This document shows positions 26,961 through 35,856 of a stretch of DNA of 64,000 bases, piece by piece (position 1 is the first letter of the stretch; every line of letters begins with the position of its first letter). The position numbers and the translations under genes are program-made. The notes beneath the pieces are model-generated. The model made no database searches and had not been told where the DNA came from. It was given only the letters and a program-made list of their open reading frames with translations. This stretch comes from Motiliproteus sp965230185 (GTDB lineage Bacteria > Pseudomonadota > Gammaproteobacteria > Pseudomonadales > Balneatricaceae), in NCBI GenBank assembly GCA_965230185.1, contig OZ245995.1:1488001-1552000 (forward strand). The letters are read 5' to 3'.

Positions 26961-28276
26961 GTTGTTTCCGGCGACTGTTCAGCCAGCGGAACCGTTGGTT
27001 TCTCCACCGCTGCCGGTTCTTCCGCCCTGGTGACTTTTGCCGCTTTTTCAGGATCTTCTGTTACTGACTGAACAGGAGGCTGGACAGCGGAAGAGGTTGC
27101 AGTGACCTCTGCCGGCGTACTGCCTGCTTCAGCGGCGCCCGCCGCCTCCGGGGCTGTGGTCCCGACTTCCGAAACCTTCAGCTCCTTTGGCTCCGGCGTG
27201 CCCGTTATGGAGACTGCGGTTGCAACGGGCTCCGGCGTTTCTGTAGCGCGCTTCTCTGTCAGGATTTCAGCACTGTCACCGGCTTTGTGATCCACTGCTG
27301 CTACCAGGGTTTCAGCTTTGATAATAGGATCCGGTTTATCGACCTGAACCTGCACCAGTTTATAACAGGGGTGTTCCGGGGACTGTTTGCCCCACCAGTT
27401 CTGGTCCCAGGCTTCCAGCCTGTTGACCCGCATCATACTGCGCAGCTCTTCCACGTAGTGGCCGCCACGGGCAGAATATTCAGTCAGACCGGCAGCCAGG
27501 GCACGACCACTGGCAGTCAGCTGACTGGCATTCAGGCAGCGGCGAATGCCACGCAGACGATGGTAGCTCTTGTTGGCGTTGAGGTTGGTAAAGTAGTGGT
27601 GAACGCCGGAGGCTACCGTTCTGAAGGCCTGAACCTCATAGCTGGCTCCTTCCGGGCGGCCCAGTGGGGTGATGCCGCAACCGGGCGTAAAACACCACAT
27701 GCCGAACAGGTTATTGCCTTTGCGGGCAAAACGAGAGGTGCCCCAGGCGGATTCGTTAGCGGCCTGAGCCAGCACCAGCGCCTCGGGAAGCTCTCCGATC
27801 ATTTTCTGCAGTAACTGAATTTGCGCTGTCGCGTCGGACTCCTTCAGGCGATGCTTCTTTGCCAGCTGCATCAGCCAGTCCCGGTCCTGCGGGTGCAGAT
27901 CCCCCTGCTGTGTCAGCTGCTGTTCGAGCAGGGTCAGATACTGTTTCCAGCGGCCGATCTGCTGGTTTTCGGCATCGATCATGGGCCGCAGGTAGTTGAA
28001 AAAACTATTCTTCTTCTCGCTGACGACCCCGATTTCGGCGAAATCAGGCAGCGCGGCTGAACTGGCAGAAACGCCGATCGCCGGAGCAGCTCCCGCTGGC
28101 TGCAGGGTGACGGCAGGGGCTTCCGGTTCAGGTGGTTGTTCGGTTTTCAGTTCCCCGGTAGCAGGTCCGGAAGGCTGGCAACCTGTGATGCTGACGGTCA
28201 GCAGCGCGGCAGTGGCTGTGGCCGCGACAGATCGGAGGGAGGCCGGAGCGCAGAACTTCAGGTTAGCTGGCTTCAT
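26927..28276 (-). CDS. Bax-like glucosaminidase-domain lipoprotein
   Basis: Envelope protein of 449 aa. The N-terminus is a signal peptide ending in SITGC, a lipobox. The central part (about residues 90-300) matches the Bax/FlgJ glucosaminidase-like fold: ALVLAQAANESAWGTSRFARKGNNLFGMW carries the catalytic Glu, followed by YEVQAFRTVASGVHHYFTNLN. The last 120 residues are an Ala/Pro/Glu/Thr-rich, low-complexity tail. It probably trims peptidoglycan at the cell wall; the substrate bond is not certain. It lies 17 bases after efpL and ends inside a bidirectional terminator. The long acidic tail is unusual for Bax proteins. Confidence 0.85.
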   Translation of the reverse strand: MKPANLKFCAPASLRSVAATATAALLTVSITGCQPSGPATGELKTEQPPEPEAPAVTLQPAGAAPAIGVSASSAALPDFAEIGVVSEKKNSFFNYLRPMIDAENQQIGRWKQYLTLLEQQLTQQGDLHPQDRDWLMQLAKKHRLKESDATAQIQLLQKMIGELPEALVLAQAANESAWGTSRFARKGNNLFGMWCFTPGCGITPLGRPEGASYEVQAFRTVASGVHHYFTNLNANKSYHRLRGIRRCLNASQLTASGRALAAGLTEYSARGGHYVEELRSMMRVNRLEAWDQNWWGKQSPEHPCYKLVQVQVDKPDPIIKAETLVAAVDHKAGDSAEILTEKRATETPEPVATAVSITGTPEPKELKVSEVGTTAPEAAGAAEAGSTPAEVTATSSAVQPPVQSVTEDPEKAAKVTRAEEPAAVEKPTVPLAEQSPETTKPQAGSANPA

Positions 28277-28293
28277 CGGGAGTCTCCTTCTGT

Positions 28294-28869
28294 TCAGGCG
28301 CGGGAAATGAATTTGCCGGTGGCGGTGTTTATTTTTACTCGCTCGCCGGGGGCCAGATATTCAGGGACCTGAATTTCCAGGCCGGTGGAGAAGGCGGCTG
28401 TCTTGGTACGGGCGCTGGCCGAGGCACCTTTGATAGCGGGGGCCGTATCCTCAATAGGCATAACCACCGTAGCCGGCAGTTCCAGTGCAATCATCTGATC
28501 CTCGACGATCAGCGCGGTCAGGGCTTCCTGATTATCCTGCTGTTCCGGAAGATAGGGCAGGGCGTCTTCGAGGATCTCCCGGCCGACGCAGTGCTGGCTG
28601 TAATCCTCCGTATCCATAAAGGTGTAGAGATCCCCCTCCCGATAAAGCAACTGAACGCTGGTGCGCCGCATGTCGGCCGGGGGTAGCATGTCGTCGCCGG
28701 TCAGGCTCTGCTCCAGTTTCTGGCCATCGGGTACTCGGCTGAATCGGGTTTTATACAGAGTCTGGGCGCCTCGGGATGATGGCGACTTCACATCGATATT
28801 CTTAACGATATAGATACGGTTATCGATGGTGACGACATCACCCTTCTTCAGATCACACGCCTTCGGCAT
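28294..28869 (-). CDS. efpL: Elongation factor P-like protein EfpL (YeiP)
   Basis: Ribosome-binding paralogue of EF-P that helps translation of stalling motifs. The 191-aa product has the three-domain EF-P layout. The N-terminal loop reads KSPSSRGAQTLYK near residue 30, with Arg at the tip, as in E. coli YeiP, and not the modifiable Lys of EF-P; the C-terminal segment ending KGASASARTKTAAFSTGLEIQVPEYL is close to YeiP. It is upstream of the Bax-like gene in the same direction. Confidence 0.93.
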   Translation of the reverse strand: MPKACDLKKGDVVTIDNRIYIVKNIDVKSPSSRGAQTLYKTRFSRVPDGQKLEQSLTGDDMLPPADMRRTSVQLLYREGDLYTFMDTEDYSQHCVGREILEDALPYLPEQQDNQEALTALIVEDQMIALELPATVVMPIEDTAPAIKGASASARTKTAAFSTGLEIQVPEYLAPGERVKINTATGKFISRA

Positions 28870-28970
28870 TGGCTTCCCCTTCAGGTACAGGCCCGTGCTG
28901 TCCGGCTCCTGCGAGCCGATCCAGCAATAAATAAAGGCGGTTATTGTAGCCTAACTGGCCGGGGAATGGG

Positions 28971-31481
28971 CTATGCGGTGTGTGAACCACCACAGTTGCG
29001 ATCGGCCTGGGCAAACGGCTGGCAGGCCAGCATCTGCTCAAACTCAGAGGCGGGTACGGGAGGGCTGTAATAATAGCCCTGCAGCAGATCACAGCGTTTT
29101 CCGCTCATAAAACTGATCTGAGGTTCCGCCTCGACGCCTTCGGCCACCACCTTCAGTTCAAGGGCGTGGGCCATAGCGATGATGGCGGACAGGATCGGTG
29201 CGTTGTGTTGCTGGTGTATTTCACCGATAAAGCTGCGATCGATCTTAAGGATATCGATGGGGAGCATGCGCAGATAGCTGAGCGAAGAATAACCGGTGCC
29301 AAAATCATCCAGAGCGATGGAGATGCCCTCCTTGCGAAGGGTATTGAGGAGTTTGATGGCCAGGTCCCGGCCGCTGAGAATCGCGCTTTCGGTCAGTTCG
29401 ATATGGAGGTAACGGGGATCCAGCTGACTGCGGCGGATAGCACTTGCCACCTGGCTCAGCAGGTCCGCCTTATTGAGCTGTATGCCGGAGACATTGACGG
29501 CGACGCTGATTCGGGGCAGTCCTTTGTCATGCCAGTCTTTCAGCTGCTGGCAGGCGGTTTTCAGTACCCAGTCTCCGATAGGGATAATCAGGCCGGTGTC
29601 TTCGGCAACCGGAATGAACTGATCCGGAGAGATCAGTCCCTGCTCCTCATCGGGCCACCTGATCAGTGCTTCGGCCGAGACTATCTGATGAGTCCTGCTG
29701 TCTACCTGGGGCTGATACCAGAGTTCGAAGACTTCCCGGTCAATGGCTTTGTGCAGTTTCTGTTCGAGTTTTACCAGCGCCATCTTGTCGGCGCCGATGG
29801 ATTCGGAGAAATAGTGGAAACGATGTTTGCCCAGCTTCTTGGCCTGGTACATCGCCATGTCGGCATTCTTAATCAGTTCTTCTGAGTTCTGACCATCTTC
29901 CGGGAAGATGGTGATGCCGATACTGACACCGATGCGAAACTCCTGCTGGTTCAGTCGGACCGGCGCGTCCAGTGTCTCGATAATGCGGGTGGCGACCAGG
30001 TCGACCTCCTCCGTGGAACCGATGTCCGGGAGCAGAATAATAAATTCGTCTCCACCAAGCCGGGCGATGCTGTTACTGACCACCGGGCTGGCGGGACTGA
30101 CATAGTCCTTGCTTCGGAGATTCTTTTCCAGCAGCAGAGCGGTTTTCTTCAACAGCTGGTCCCCGGTCTGATGACCGAGGGTGTCATTAATATCCTTAAA
30201 GTTGTCCAGATCCAGAAACAGCAGGGCCAGGTTGCTCTGCTTCCGACGGCACTGGTCCAGCATCTGTTCCAGGGTGGTTCCGAACATATAACGGTTGGGC
30301 AGGCCCGTCAGGGTATCGTTGTAGGCCAGCGAGCGGATGGTGGCGTTGGATTTGTTCAGCTGCCGGCTCATATCGTTGAACGACTGGCTCAGTTCTCCCA
30401 GCTCATCGTCACGCAGGGGTTCGATCTCCGTTTCTATATCCCCTTCGCCGAGCCGATTCAGCGCCTGGTTGATACGACGAAGCGGGATGAGAATCTGGCC
30501 GCGCAGCATATACAGCAACAGCGGAACTGAAATCAGGATCGCCGCTGTCGTTACGATACCGACCAGCATACTGATATCACTGCTGAGCAGCAGCAATTCC
30601 TGCTCCGGTACCAGTACGTGGGCGATCAGATTATTGTGAAGCGGTGTGCTGCCGATGTAGGTCCTGTTGCCATTCAGCCCGAACAGCTGGGGAATATGGG
30701 CCGCCGGGTTGAGCTGTCTGGCGGTCACCGCATGGGGCAGATGCTGTCCGGCGGCACTGCTGAGGATGCCAAGCCCGGCCAGGTCGACATTGTCCGGGGC
30801 AGCCAGGATATTGCCGTCATTGTCGCTGAGCAGCAGAGCACCGTGCACGGCGGTGGACAGTTCGTTGATCAGTCCGGTCAGGAACTCGCCATCAATGGTG
30901 ATGACCAGATACCCCAGCAGGTTATCGCTGCTACCGTTGGCAAAGGCATCGCCGCTGCTGCCGTAGAGGGAGGTGGCGGTATACAGCGCCAGCTTACCAG
31001 TCTGCGGATGGACCCGATAGGCGGCAACGGTGGACAGCCCCTCTTCCAGCGGCAGAAAATCATCGCTCAGCCGGGCAGACTCCGGAAGCCGTCGCAACCG
31101 GTTGTTGGTGGTCAGGTAGAGATCGGTTCTGCCGTCGGGTTGCAGCACCCGAATCTCGTAGTAGTCCTGATAGACTTTCTGAATATCCATCAGTTTCTGA
31201 ATGGCCGGGCGCTGGATCAGACCGTAGCGTTCCTCAGGGTCCTGGGCCTGGATGTAATATTTCAGCACCGCATAGTTGGCAAACAGGTTGCTGTTAGCGG
31301 TAGCAACAGCGATCTTGCTGTCGCTCTTGCCGGTGATCTGATCCAGCACCCGGCTGACTTCGAAGAAAGCCTCCTGGCCGGCGCTCTGCTTCAGGTGGCT
31401 GTAGGCCAGAAAGTTGACCACCAGCAGCGGAATAACAATCAGTGGGATCAGAAAGAGGGGCAGCTTAGTGTGCAGTTTCAT
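28971..31481 (-). CDS. GGDEF-EAL membrane protein, MbaA-like
   Basis: Membrane c-di-GMP enzyme of 836 aa. Order: membrane helix (residues 8-28), large periplasmic domain (30-300), second helix (about 305-325), HAMP (325-378), GGDEF (about 390-550), EAL (about 570-825). The cyclase motif LGGDEFIIL near residue 474 is intact but no RxxD I-site precedes it. The phosphodiesterase motifs are intact: AEALIRWPD near residue 604, DDFGTGYSSLSYLR and KVVAEGVE. So it could make or degrade c-di-GMP. It starts 12 bases after the stop of the PotD-like gene, the arrangement of V. cholerae nspS-mbaA, where the binding protein signals to the partner through its periplasmic domain. Confidence 0.9.
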   Translation of the reverse strand: MKLHTKLPLFLIPLIVIPLLVVNFLAYSHLKQSAGQEAFFEVSRVLDQITGKSDSKIAVATANSNLFANYAVLKYYIQAQDPEERYGLIQRPAIQKLMDIQKVYQDYYEIRVLQPDGRTDLYLTTNNRLRRLPESARLSDDFLPLEEGLSTVAAYRVHPQTGKLALYTATSLYGSSGDAFANGSSDNLLGYLVITIDGEFLTGLINELSTAVHGALLLSDNDGNILAAPDNVDLAGLGILSSAAGQHLPHAVTARQLNPAAHIPQLFGLNGNRTYIGSTPLHNNLIAHVLVPEQELLLLSSDISMLVGIVTTAAILISVPLLLYMLRGQILIPLRRINQALNRLGEGDIETEIEPLRDDELGELSQSFNDMSRQLNKSNATIRSLAYNDTLTGLPNRYMFGTTLEQMLDQCRRKQSNLALLFLDLDNFKDINDTLGHQTGDQLLKKTALLLEKNLRSKDYVSPASPVVSNSIARLGGDEFIILLPDIGSTEEVDLVATRIIETLDAPVRLNQQEFRIGVSIGITIFPEDGQNSEELIKNADMAMYQAKKLGKHRFHYFSESIGADKMALVKLEQKLHKAIDREVFELWYQPQVDSRTHQIVSAEALIRWPDEEQGLISPDQFIPVAEDTGLIIPIGDWVLKTACQQLKDWHDKGLPRISVAVNVSGIQLNKADLLSQVASAIRRSQLDPRYLHIELTESAILSGRDLAIKLLNTLRKEGISIALDDFGTGYSSLSYLRMLPIDILKIDRSFIGEIHQQHNAPILSAIIAMAHALELKVVAEGVEAEPQISFMSGKRCDLLQGYYYSPPVPASEFEQMLACQPFAQADRNCGGSHTA

Positions 31482-31493
31482 CGCCCGGGTCCT

Positions 31494-32567
31494 CTACTGG
31501 CGAATCTTAACGAGCGTTTCGTTGTTATAGCGCAGAACTTCCGGAGAGCGGTGCTCGTAGCTCTCGGAATGTGCAAACCCGGAATCCCGCGGATAGATGC
31601 CGGGGTGGGTCAGAAAACTCTCCGGCAGCAGATTCTCGGCGCCGGTATTGGGCGTCGCGAACATGCTGTAGATGGCCTGGCGAGCGGCATTTTCAGGGGT
31701 GCTGAAGAAATCGATAAAGCGGTAGGCCAGTTCCGGTGATCGGCTGTTGGCGGAGACGGCAAAATAGTCCACCCAGATACTGCCGCCCTCCATCGGGATA
31801 GTGTAAATCAGCTGGTTATTCTGCTGCTGCAGACGCAGAGCATCGCCATTGCGGATCACCGCGGCGTGAAGCCTCCCGGACAGCAGTTCCGAATCCGATG
31901 CTGGCCGCTGATAGCCCCAGGTCCGCACATGCTCGTCCAGCTGGCGGATAAGTGTTCTGACCTCCTGCAACTGGTTAAGGCTTTCGGAGTTGGCGGAATA
32001 TCCCAGAGATTTCAGCCCCATGCCAATCAGATGCCGGGGAGTGGCGATCATACCGAGATGTCCCGAGAGACTCTCGGAAGGCCGGTAGACCTGCTGCCAG
32101 CTGATCAGCGGCTCGCTGACCCGATCAGCTCGCCAGGCAATGCCCAGGGTTCCCCAGGCCAGGGGTACCGCATACTTTTCCGCGTCGGCAAAGCGACGCC
32201 TCCAGTAGCTGCGGATATGGCCGAGACTGGTCAGCCGGTGTCTGATCAGCGGGCTGAGCCAGCCCTGTCTGGCATAGGGACGAATTTCAGGGCCGGAGAG
32301 AATGATCAGATCGTAGCCCTGGCCTCCGGTCTCCAGCAGCCAGCGGGTGCGCTGCTCCGGAGAGGAAAAAGAGGTCTGGTGAACACGGATATCCCATGCA
32401 TTCTCAAATTCACGAATCAGCGCCGGATTCAGGTAGCTGTTGGCATTCAGAATCACCAGGTTGCGAGCAACGACCTGGCCGGAGCTCGACAGCGCTGCAA
32501 GGGTCATTAACAGCAGTAGTGTGCAGCGGAGAAAAGAGTCTTTCTGAACTTCTGCTGCAGCATTCAT
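31494..32567 (-). CDS. PotD-like periplasmic binding protein, NspS-like
   Basis: Protein of about 357 aa with a signal peptide (hydrophobic stretch before VVARNLV). It follows the PotD/NspS pattern: LVILNANSYLNPALIREFE at the mature start, LAWGTLGIAWRADRV near residue 145, and EGGSIWVDYFAVSANS near residue 262. The last contains the Trp-x-Asp pair that contacts spermidine in E. coli PotD. No ABC permease or ATPase genes are nearby; the next gene encodes a GGDEF-EAL protein, so a sensory role is more likely than transport. The start could also be 32597; 32567 leaves a normal signal peptide. Polyamine binding is inferred. Confidence 0.85.
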   Translation of the reverse strand: MNAAAEVQKDSFLRCTLLLLMTLAALSSSGQVVARNLVILNANSYLNPALIREFENAWDIRVHQTSFSSPEQRTRWLLETGGQGYDLIILSGPEIRPYARQGWLSPLIRHRLTSLGHIRSYWRRRFADAEKYAVPLAWGTLGIAWRADRVSEPLISWQQVYRPSESLSGHLGMIATPRHLIGMGLKSLGYSANSESLNQLQEVRTLIRQLDEHVRTWGYQRPASDSELLSGRLHAAVIRNGDALRLQQQNNQLIYTIPMEGGSIWVDYFAVSANSRSPELAYRFIDFFSTPENAARQAIYSMFATPNTGAENLLPESFLTHPGIYPRDSGFAHSESYEHRSPEVLRYNNETLVKIRQ

Positions 32568-32781
32568 CCGTGAAACCAATGGGTAGGATCCGCTCAATCT
32601 GTAGACAATGCGCTAAGTATGGCTCAGCTTTCAGTGGTTCTCCAATTATGAAATACAGAAATTTCTGAATAAGCAATATCTTATCTGTGTTTGTCGGCTG
32701 GCAATGATCGGTCTGACCAGGCAGGGGGGAAAAATAAGCGTGGCGCTTATCTCCGGACGGAGGACCCTGTATTACGGCTTT

Positions 32782-33996
32782 TTACCAGGCAATCAGAACA
32801 TCGTCCTGCTGTATATTGCCTCGTTCGGTATCGCTGCCGATCTTACCCTCAGAGAACAGCGGATGGACTTCATTGACGGTCAGGGTATTACGGGTGTCTT
32901 CCAGTCGTACATGGGGCTGGTTCTGCTGATCGAAGAAGGTCGATTTACGATAGACCATCAGTTTGTCACCGGGTCGGATACCCGCCACCGAGCCGGCATT
33001 GAAGGTGATGCTGTTCCGGCGGGTCCTGACGATGCGTGCCCGGAAGGGTTCACACTTCAGCTTACGGTCCAGATCCTGGCTGATCTGGCCGATCAGCCGG
33101 TTAACCTGCTGGCCGTAATCGGTGTTCAGGAAGGCCGCCGTTCCGAAACCGGTGCTGGTGTGGTCGGGAAGGGCCCAGATGCCGCCGGTCCGGTAGTTCC
33201 GGCTGAACAGCAGGGCACCGGTAAAACCGTCGTGGACGAAGACTTCAATGCCAAAATTACGCATGTGCTGACGACCCCGGTAGTCCAGAGAGTCGTAGAG
33301 ATAGCCGAAATAGTTGCCCTCGGTGTTTCGGGTCGGGTCAAACATATTAAGATCGCGGATTACGCCGGAAACAATAAACTGCACGTCCATATCCCGGAAC
33401 ACCGGCAGGGTGTCGCTGATACTGCCGTTATCCTGCTGATAACTGGCAGCGGTGTCCGGGGCCGGGTTGACGGCCAGGTGGCTGGCGTTCAGAGCGCGTA
33501 AGCTACCCCGGCGGGACAGACTGTCGCTGATCAGTTTACTGATGCCTCTTGAGGCATCATGGAGGTCGCCGAGACTGGCCTGAGTGGGGTGCTGAACGGG
33601 AAATGCCGTGATGGCGGCGGATTTTACATAGCTGGCACCGGCAGTGGACTGCTGGCAGCTGTCTTCGGTTTCAACATCGGCACGGATCTTCATAACAAAC
33701 AGATTGCCCTGTACCTGCTCGTCAATCACCCGGACGTTGGTCAGACTGCCAACGCTTCTCACCTGCAGATTATCGTCACTGAGGACTCCCTGGCTGACCG
33801 ACTGAGAACTGCTGACCCAGGCACCGGCCTGCAGCAGTGCCTGCTGCGAGGCGCTGCGAAGAGCTTCACGGCGAGCCGCATCGATATCCTGATCATGGAT
33901 TACCACACGTCCTTCGGCTTCCACGGTGACGGCCTGTGCAACAGTGCTGAGCGTAACGGTCAGCAGGAGAAAAAAAGTGGGTATCAGTGTTTTCAT
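32782..33996 (-). CDS. flgT: Flagellar H-ring protein FlgT
   Basis: Periplasmic protein of 404 aa that forms the H ring around the basal body in Vibrio-type polar flagella and helps stator assembly. A clear signal peptide (MKTLIPTFFLLLTVTLSTVAQA) is followed by the LPP20-like N-domain (VVIHDQDIDAARREALRSASQQAL), a middle domain with GVIRDLNMFDP and a C-terminal SH3-like domain from about residue 315 (NAGSVAGIRPGDKLMVYRK). It is divergent from flgO and flgP, and the three belong together functionally. No other flagellar genes are in the window. Confidence 0.9.
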   Translation of the reverse strand: MKTLIPTFFLLLTVTLSTVAQAVTVEAEGRVVIHDQDIDAARREALRSASQQALLQAGAWVSSSQSVSQGVLSDDNLQVRSVGSLTNVRVIDEQVQGNLFVMKIRADVETEDSCQQSTAGASYVKSAAITAFPVQHPTQASLGDLHDASRGISKLISDSLSRRGSLRALNASHLAVNPAPDTAASYQQDNGSISDTLPVFRDMDVQFIVSGVIRDLNMFDPTRNTEGNYFGYLYDSLDYRGRQHMRNFGIEVFVHDGFTGALLFSRNYRTGGIWALPDHTSTGFGTAAFLNTDYGQQVNRLIGQISQDLDRKLKCEPFRARIVRTRRNSITFNAGSVAGIRPGDKLMVYRKSTFFDQQNQPHVRLEDTRNTLTVNEVHPLFSEGKIGSDTERGNIQQDDVLIAW

Positions 33997-34219
33997 GACG
34001 GCCTTAAACAGGGCTCCGGGATCGGGAAGGGGCTCGGTAGTCCTTTGTGCAGATACTAAAGTTAAGGAATTCAGGGGGAGTATGCAAATAAGTTCCCGGT
34101 AAAGTCTGTGCTGCGGGTCCCGGCAACGGATGCGGCCGGCGCAGGACTGAAAGGTACTGGCCGGATGGGAATTGTGGTAGATTCAGTGGCTGATGTTTGT
34201 CGTTATCAGCGGAATCCAG

Positions 34220-34885
34220 ATGAATAAATTATCAGTGTCTGTTATCGGGGCGATACTGCTGACGCTCGGTGGCTGTTCGCTGCAACAGCAACAACCGGTT
34301 CGGGTGATCGTGGAGAATGAGGTCAGCACCCGGGTCGTCAACGAGACGGCGCTGGCGCCGACCGCGGAACGCCGGGCCCGAACTGCACTGGGTGATGTGA
34401 CGCCGGTCTTCGGCCAGCCCGTAAGAACCATGGCCGAACAGATTTCGGCGAGCCTGAAGCAGCGGGGAATTAAGCGTCTGCCCATCGCCGTTGCCCCTTT
34501 CGTGGATCTGTCCGAACCGGGCCGCAAACGCAATCTGGGAACCGAGCTGGCGGAGGGGTTCTACCACGAACTCCAGGTCCGTGGTTTTAATCTGGTGGAT
34601 CATCAGGCCGTCGCCTTTGCAGGACAGACCCGGCCTCAACAGCTGCCGCTGGCGGACTACTACCGTAAGCACCGTATCAGTTATGTGCTCAGCGGCACTT
34701 ACCAGGTCAGCTCGGATGGTATTCTGATCAACGCCCGAATGCTGGATACAGTCACCCGCCAGGTGGTTGCCACCGGCCAGTCGCAGATGAGCGCGGCGGA
34801 CCTTGAAGGCGGCCTGCCCGGCTACAACCCGCTCGACAGCCGCGATGGCATGATCGTTGAGAACGGCGGCGTTCCCGTTCACTGA
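34220..34885 (+). CDS. flgO: FlgO-family outer-membrane lipoprotein
   Basis: Protein of 221 aa with a lipoprotein signal peptide ending in LGGC near residue 18. The body matches FlgO: RTMAEQISASLKQRG, then LPIAVAPFVDLSEPGRK and LGTELAEGFYHELQVRGFNLVDH, and ISYVLSGTYQVSSDGILINARMLD. In Vibrio, FlgO and FlgP support outer-membrane and H-ring assembly of the sheathed polar flagellum. The start at 34220 is preferred because it opens directly with the signal peptide. flgP follows after 64 bases. Confidence 0.88.
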   Translation: MNKLSVSVIGAILLTLGGCSLQQQQPVRVIVENEVSTRVVNETALAPTAERRARTALGDVTPVFGQPVRTMAEQISASLKQRGIKRLPIAVAPFVDLSEPGRKRNLGTELAEGFYHELQVRGFNLVDHQAVAFAGQTRPQQLPLADYYRKHRISYVLSGTYQVSSDGILINARMLDTVTRQVVATGQSQMSAADLEGGLPGYNPLDSRDGMIVENGGVPVH

Positions 34886-34949
34886 ACAAACCGGTCCCAG
34901 CGGACCAAGACAGGCGGTGGTGACCGCCGAACAGAGGAAGGCTAAGCTG

Positions 34950-35420
34950 ATGTTGCGTGGACCCATGCTGATGTTAACGGTGCTGGTTATGCTGCTGACG
35001 GGCTGTGACACCGTTCGCTACGAGTATCAGCAGGCTCAGAAGAAACTGAAGATGCCGGCTGAAACCAGCGCCGGGGTGGAAGTGGCAGCGCAGCCCCGGC
35101 TGGTTACCGCGACCGGCTATGCCCCTGTCAGCATTCAGGCCGGGGCGACCCGCAATCACAAGATTCTTAATGCCATGCGCGCCTCCAAGCTGCAGGCTTA
35201 TAAGGAGCTGGCTGCCATCGTTCATGGCCAGTACCTGTTCGGGACCACCCGGATTCAGGATATGGCGTTGCAGAATGATCAGTTCAATACCGCGGTTGGC
35301 GGTATTATCCGGGGTGCCCGGGTCGTCAAGACCTTTCCGATTCAGGAAGATACCTATGCCACCATTCTCGAACTGGATCTGAATGACGTACAGCGGGCCT
35401 TTGTCAGCAGCCAGCAGTAA
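34950..35420 (+). CDS. flgP: FlgP-family LPP20 lipoprotein
   Basis: Lipoprotein of 156 aa: signal peptide ending in LLTGC, then an LPP20 domain with YAPVSIQAGATRNHKILNAMRASKLQAYKELA and GGIIRGARVVKTFP. This is the FlgP pattern, an outer-membrane flagellar lipoprotein. The start at 34950 has GAGGAAG upstream; a longer frame back to 34857 overlaps flgO and has no family support. It forms an operon with flgO. Confidence 0.88.
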   Translation: MLRGPMLMLTVLVMLLTGCDTVRYEYQQAQKKLKMPAETSAGVEVAAQPRLVTATGYAPVSIQAGATRNHKILNAMRASKLQAYKELAAIVHGQYLFGTTRIQDMALQNDQFNTAVGGIIRGARVVKTFPIQEDTYATILELDLNDVQRAFVSSQQ

Positions 35421-35430
35421 TCCCTTTTCG

Positions 35431-35448
35431 GCCGGTCCTCCGACCGGC
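35431..35448 (+). terminator. Hairpin after flgP
   Basis: Perfect seven-base arms GCCGGTC and GACCGGC with a four-base loop, ten bases past the flgP stop. The following TCTGATCCC is a poor T-run, so the terminator call is weak. Confidence 0.4.
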
Positions 35449-35522
35449 TCTGATCCCGAATACTCCAGCGCCGGATCCGACTCAGCGGCGTTCTCGGGCA
35501 CAGCTCTCTTTGTTTAAAATAA

Positions 35523-35549
35523 TTGACGTTAACGTAAAATGCGTATAAT
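35523..35549 (+). promoter_or_regulatory. Promoter with LiuR-like palindromic operator
   Basis: TTGACGTTAACGTAAA at 35523-35538 is a near-perfect 16-base palindrome (one mismatch) and resembles the operator of LiuR, the MerR-type regulator of branched-chain amino-acid breakdown, from memory of that motif. Its left end doubles as a -35 element (TTGACG), and TATAAT at 35544-35549 is a perfect -10 box with 15 bases between. The dehydrogenase gene lies 308 bases further on. A protein bound here would cover the promoter. Confidence 0.6.
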
Positions 35550-35700
35550 TTTCTGATCTCCCAGCGCCTCACAAGGGAGCTGTGATCTGTCCGTTGCACG
35601 GTATTTGCTGCGATGGGCTCACCCGGTCCGCTATCCGAACCGGAGCGGATTAAAATAACAACCGATGACTGTCGCCGTGATCCGGTGCCAGGAGAATATG

Positions 35701-35784
35701 ATGAACCTGAAAGCCCTTAACTTTCCGAAATACACCAGCCCGCCCCTGATTGTCCCGGCTGTCCTTCCGGCCGCCGATTACTGA
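35701..35784 (+). CDS. Possible 27-aa leader peptide before the dehydrogenase gene
   Basis: Small open frame with GGAG six bases before its ATG (an adjacent ATG at 35698 is in frame). The C-terminal half is PPLIVPAVLPAADY, rich in Pro and branched-chain residues, and the frame ends 72 bases before the amino-acid dehydrogenase start. GC hairpins that exclude each other overlap and follow its 3' end. This is the arrangement of a translational or transcriptional attenuator, but there is no run of codons for one amino acid and no clear T-run, so the call is tentative. Confidence 0.35.
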   Translation: MNLKALNFPKYTSPPLIVPAVLPAADY

Positions 35785-35807
35785 TCCGATGTCCGGCCGC
35801 CCGCCGG
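35767..35807 (+). promoter_or_regulatory. Overlapping alternative hairpins in the leader
   Basis: CCGGC occurs at 35767-35771 and again at 35793-35797; both can pair with GCCGG at 35803-35807. The near pairing closes a five-base loop, the distant one encloses the end of the small open frame. A T-rich stretch follows only later (35819-35824). Confidence 0.3.
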
Positions 35808-35856
35808 CTGCATCCAGTCCTTTTGCAATCTCCAATTCCTTTTTACAGGGGGCGTT

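Noticed and set aside
30618..31739. Long plus-strand frame (373 codons) opposite the GGDEF-EAL and PotD-like genes
   Set aside because: Antisense to two well supported genes; low-complexity Gln/His/Gly-rich translation without domains.
31494..32567. Polyamine ABC transporter locus
   Set aside because: No potA, potB or potC-like genes are adjacent; the partner gene is a GGDEF-EAL protein.
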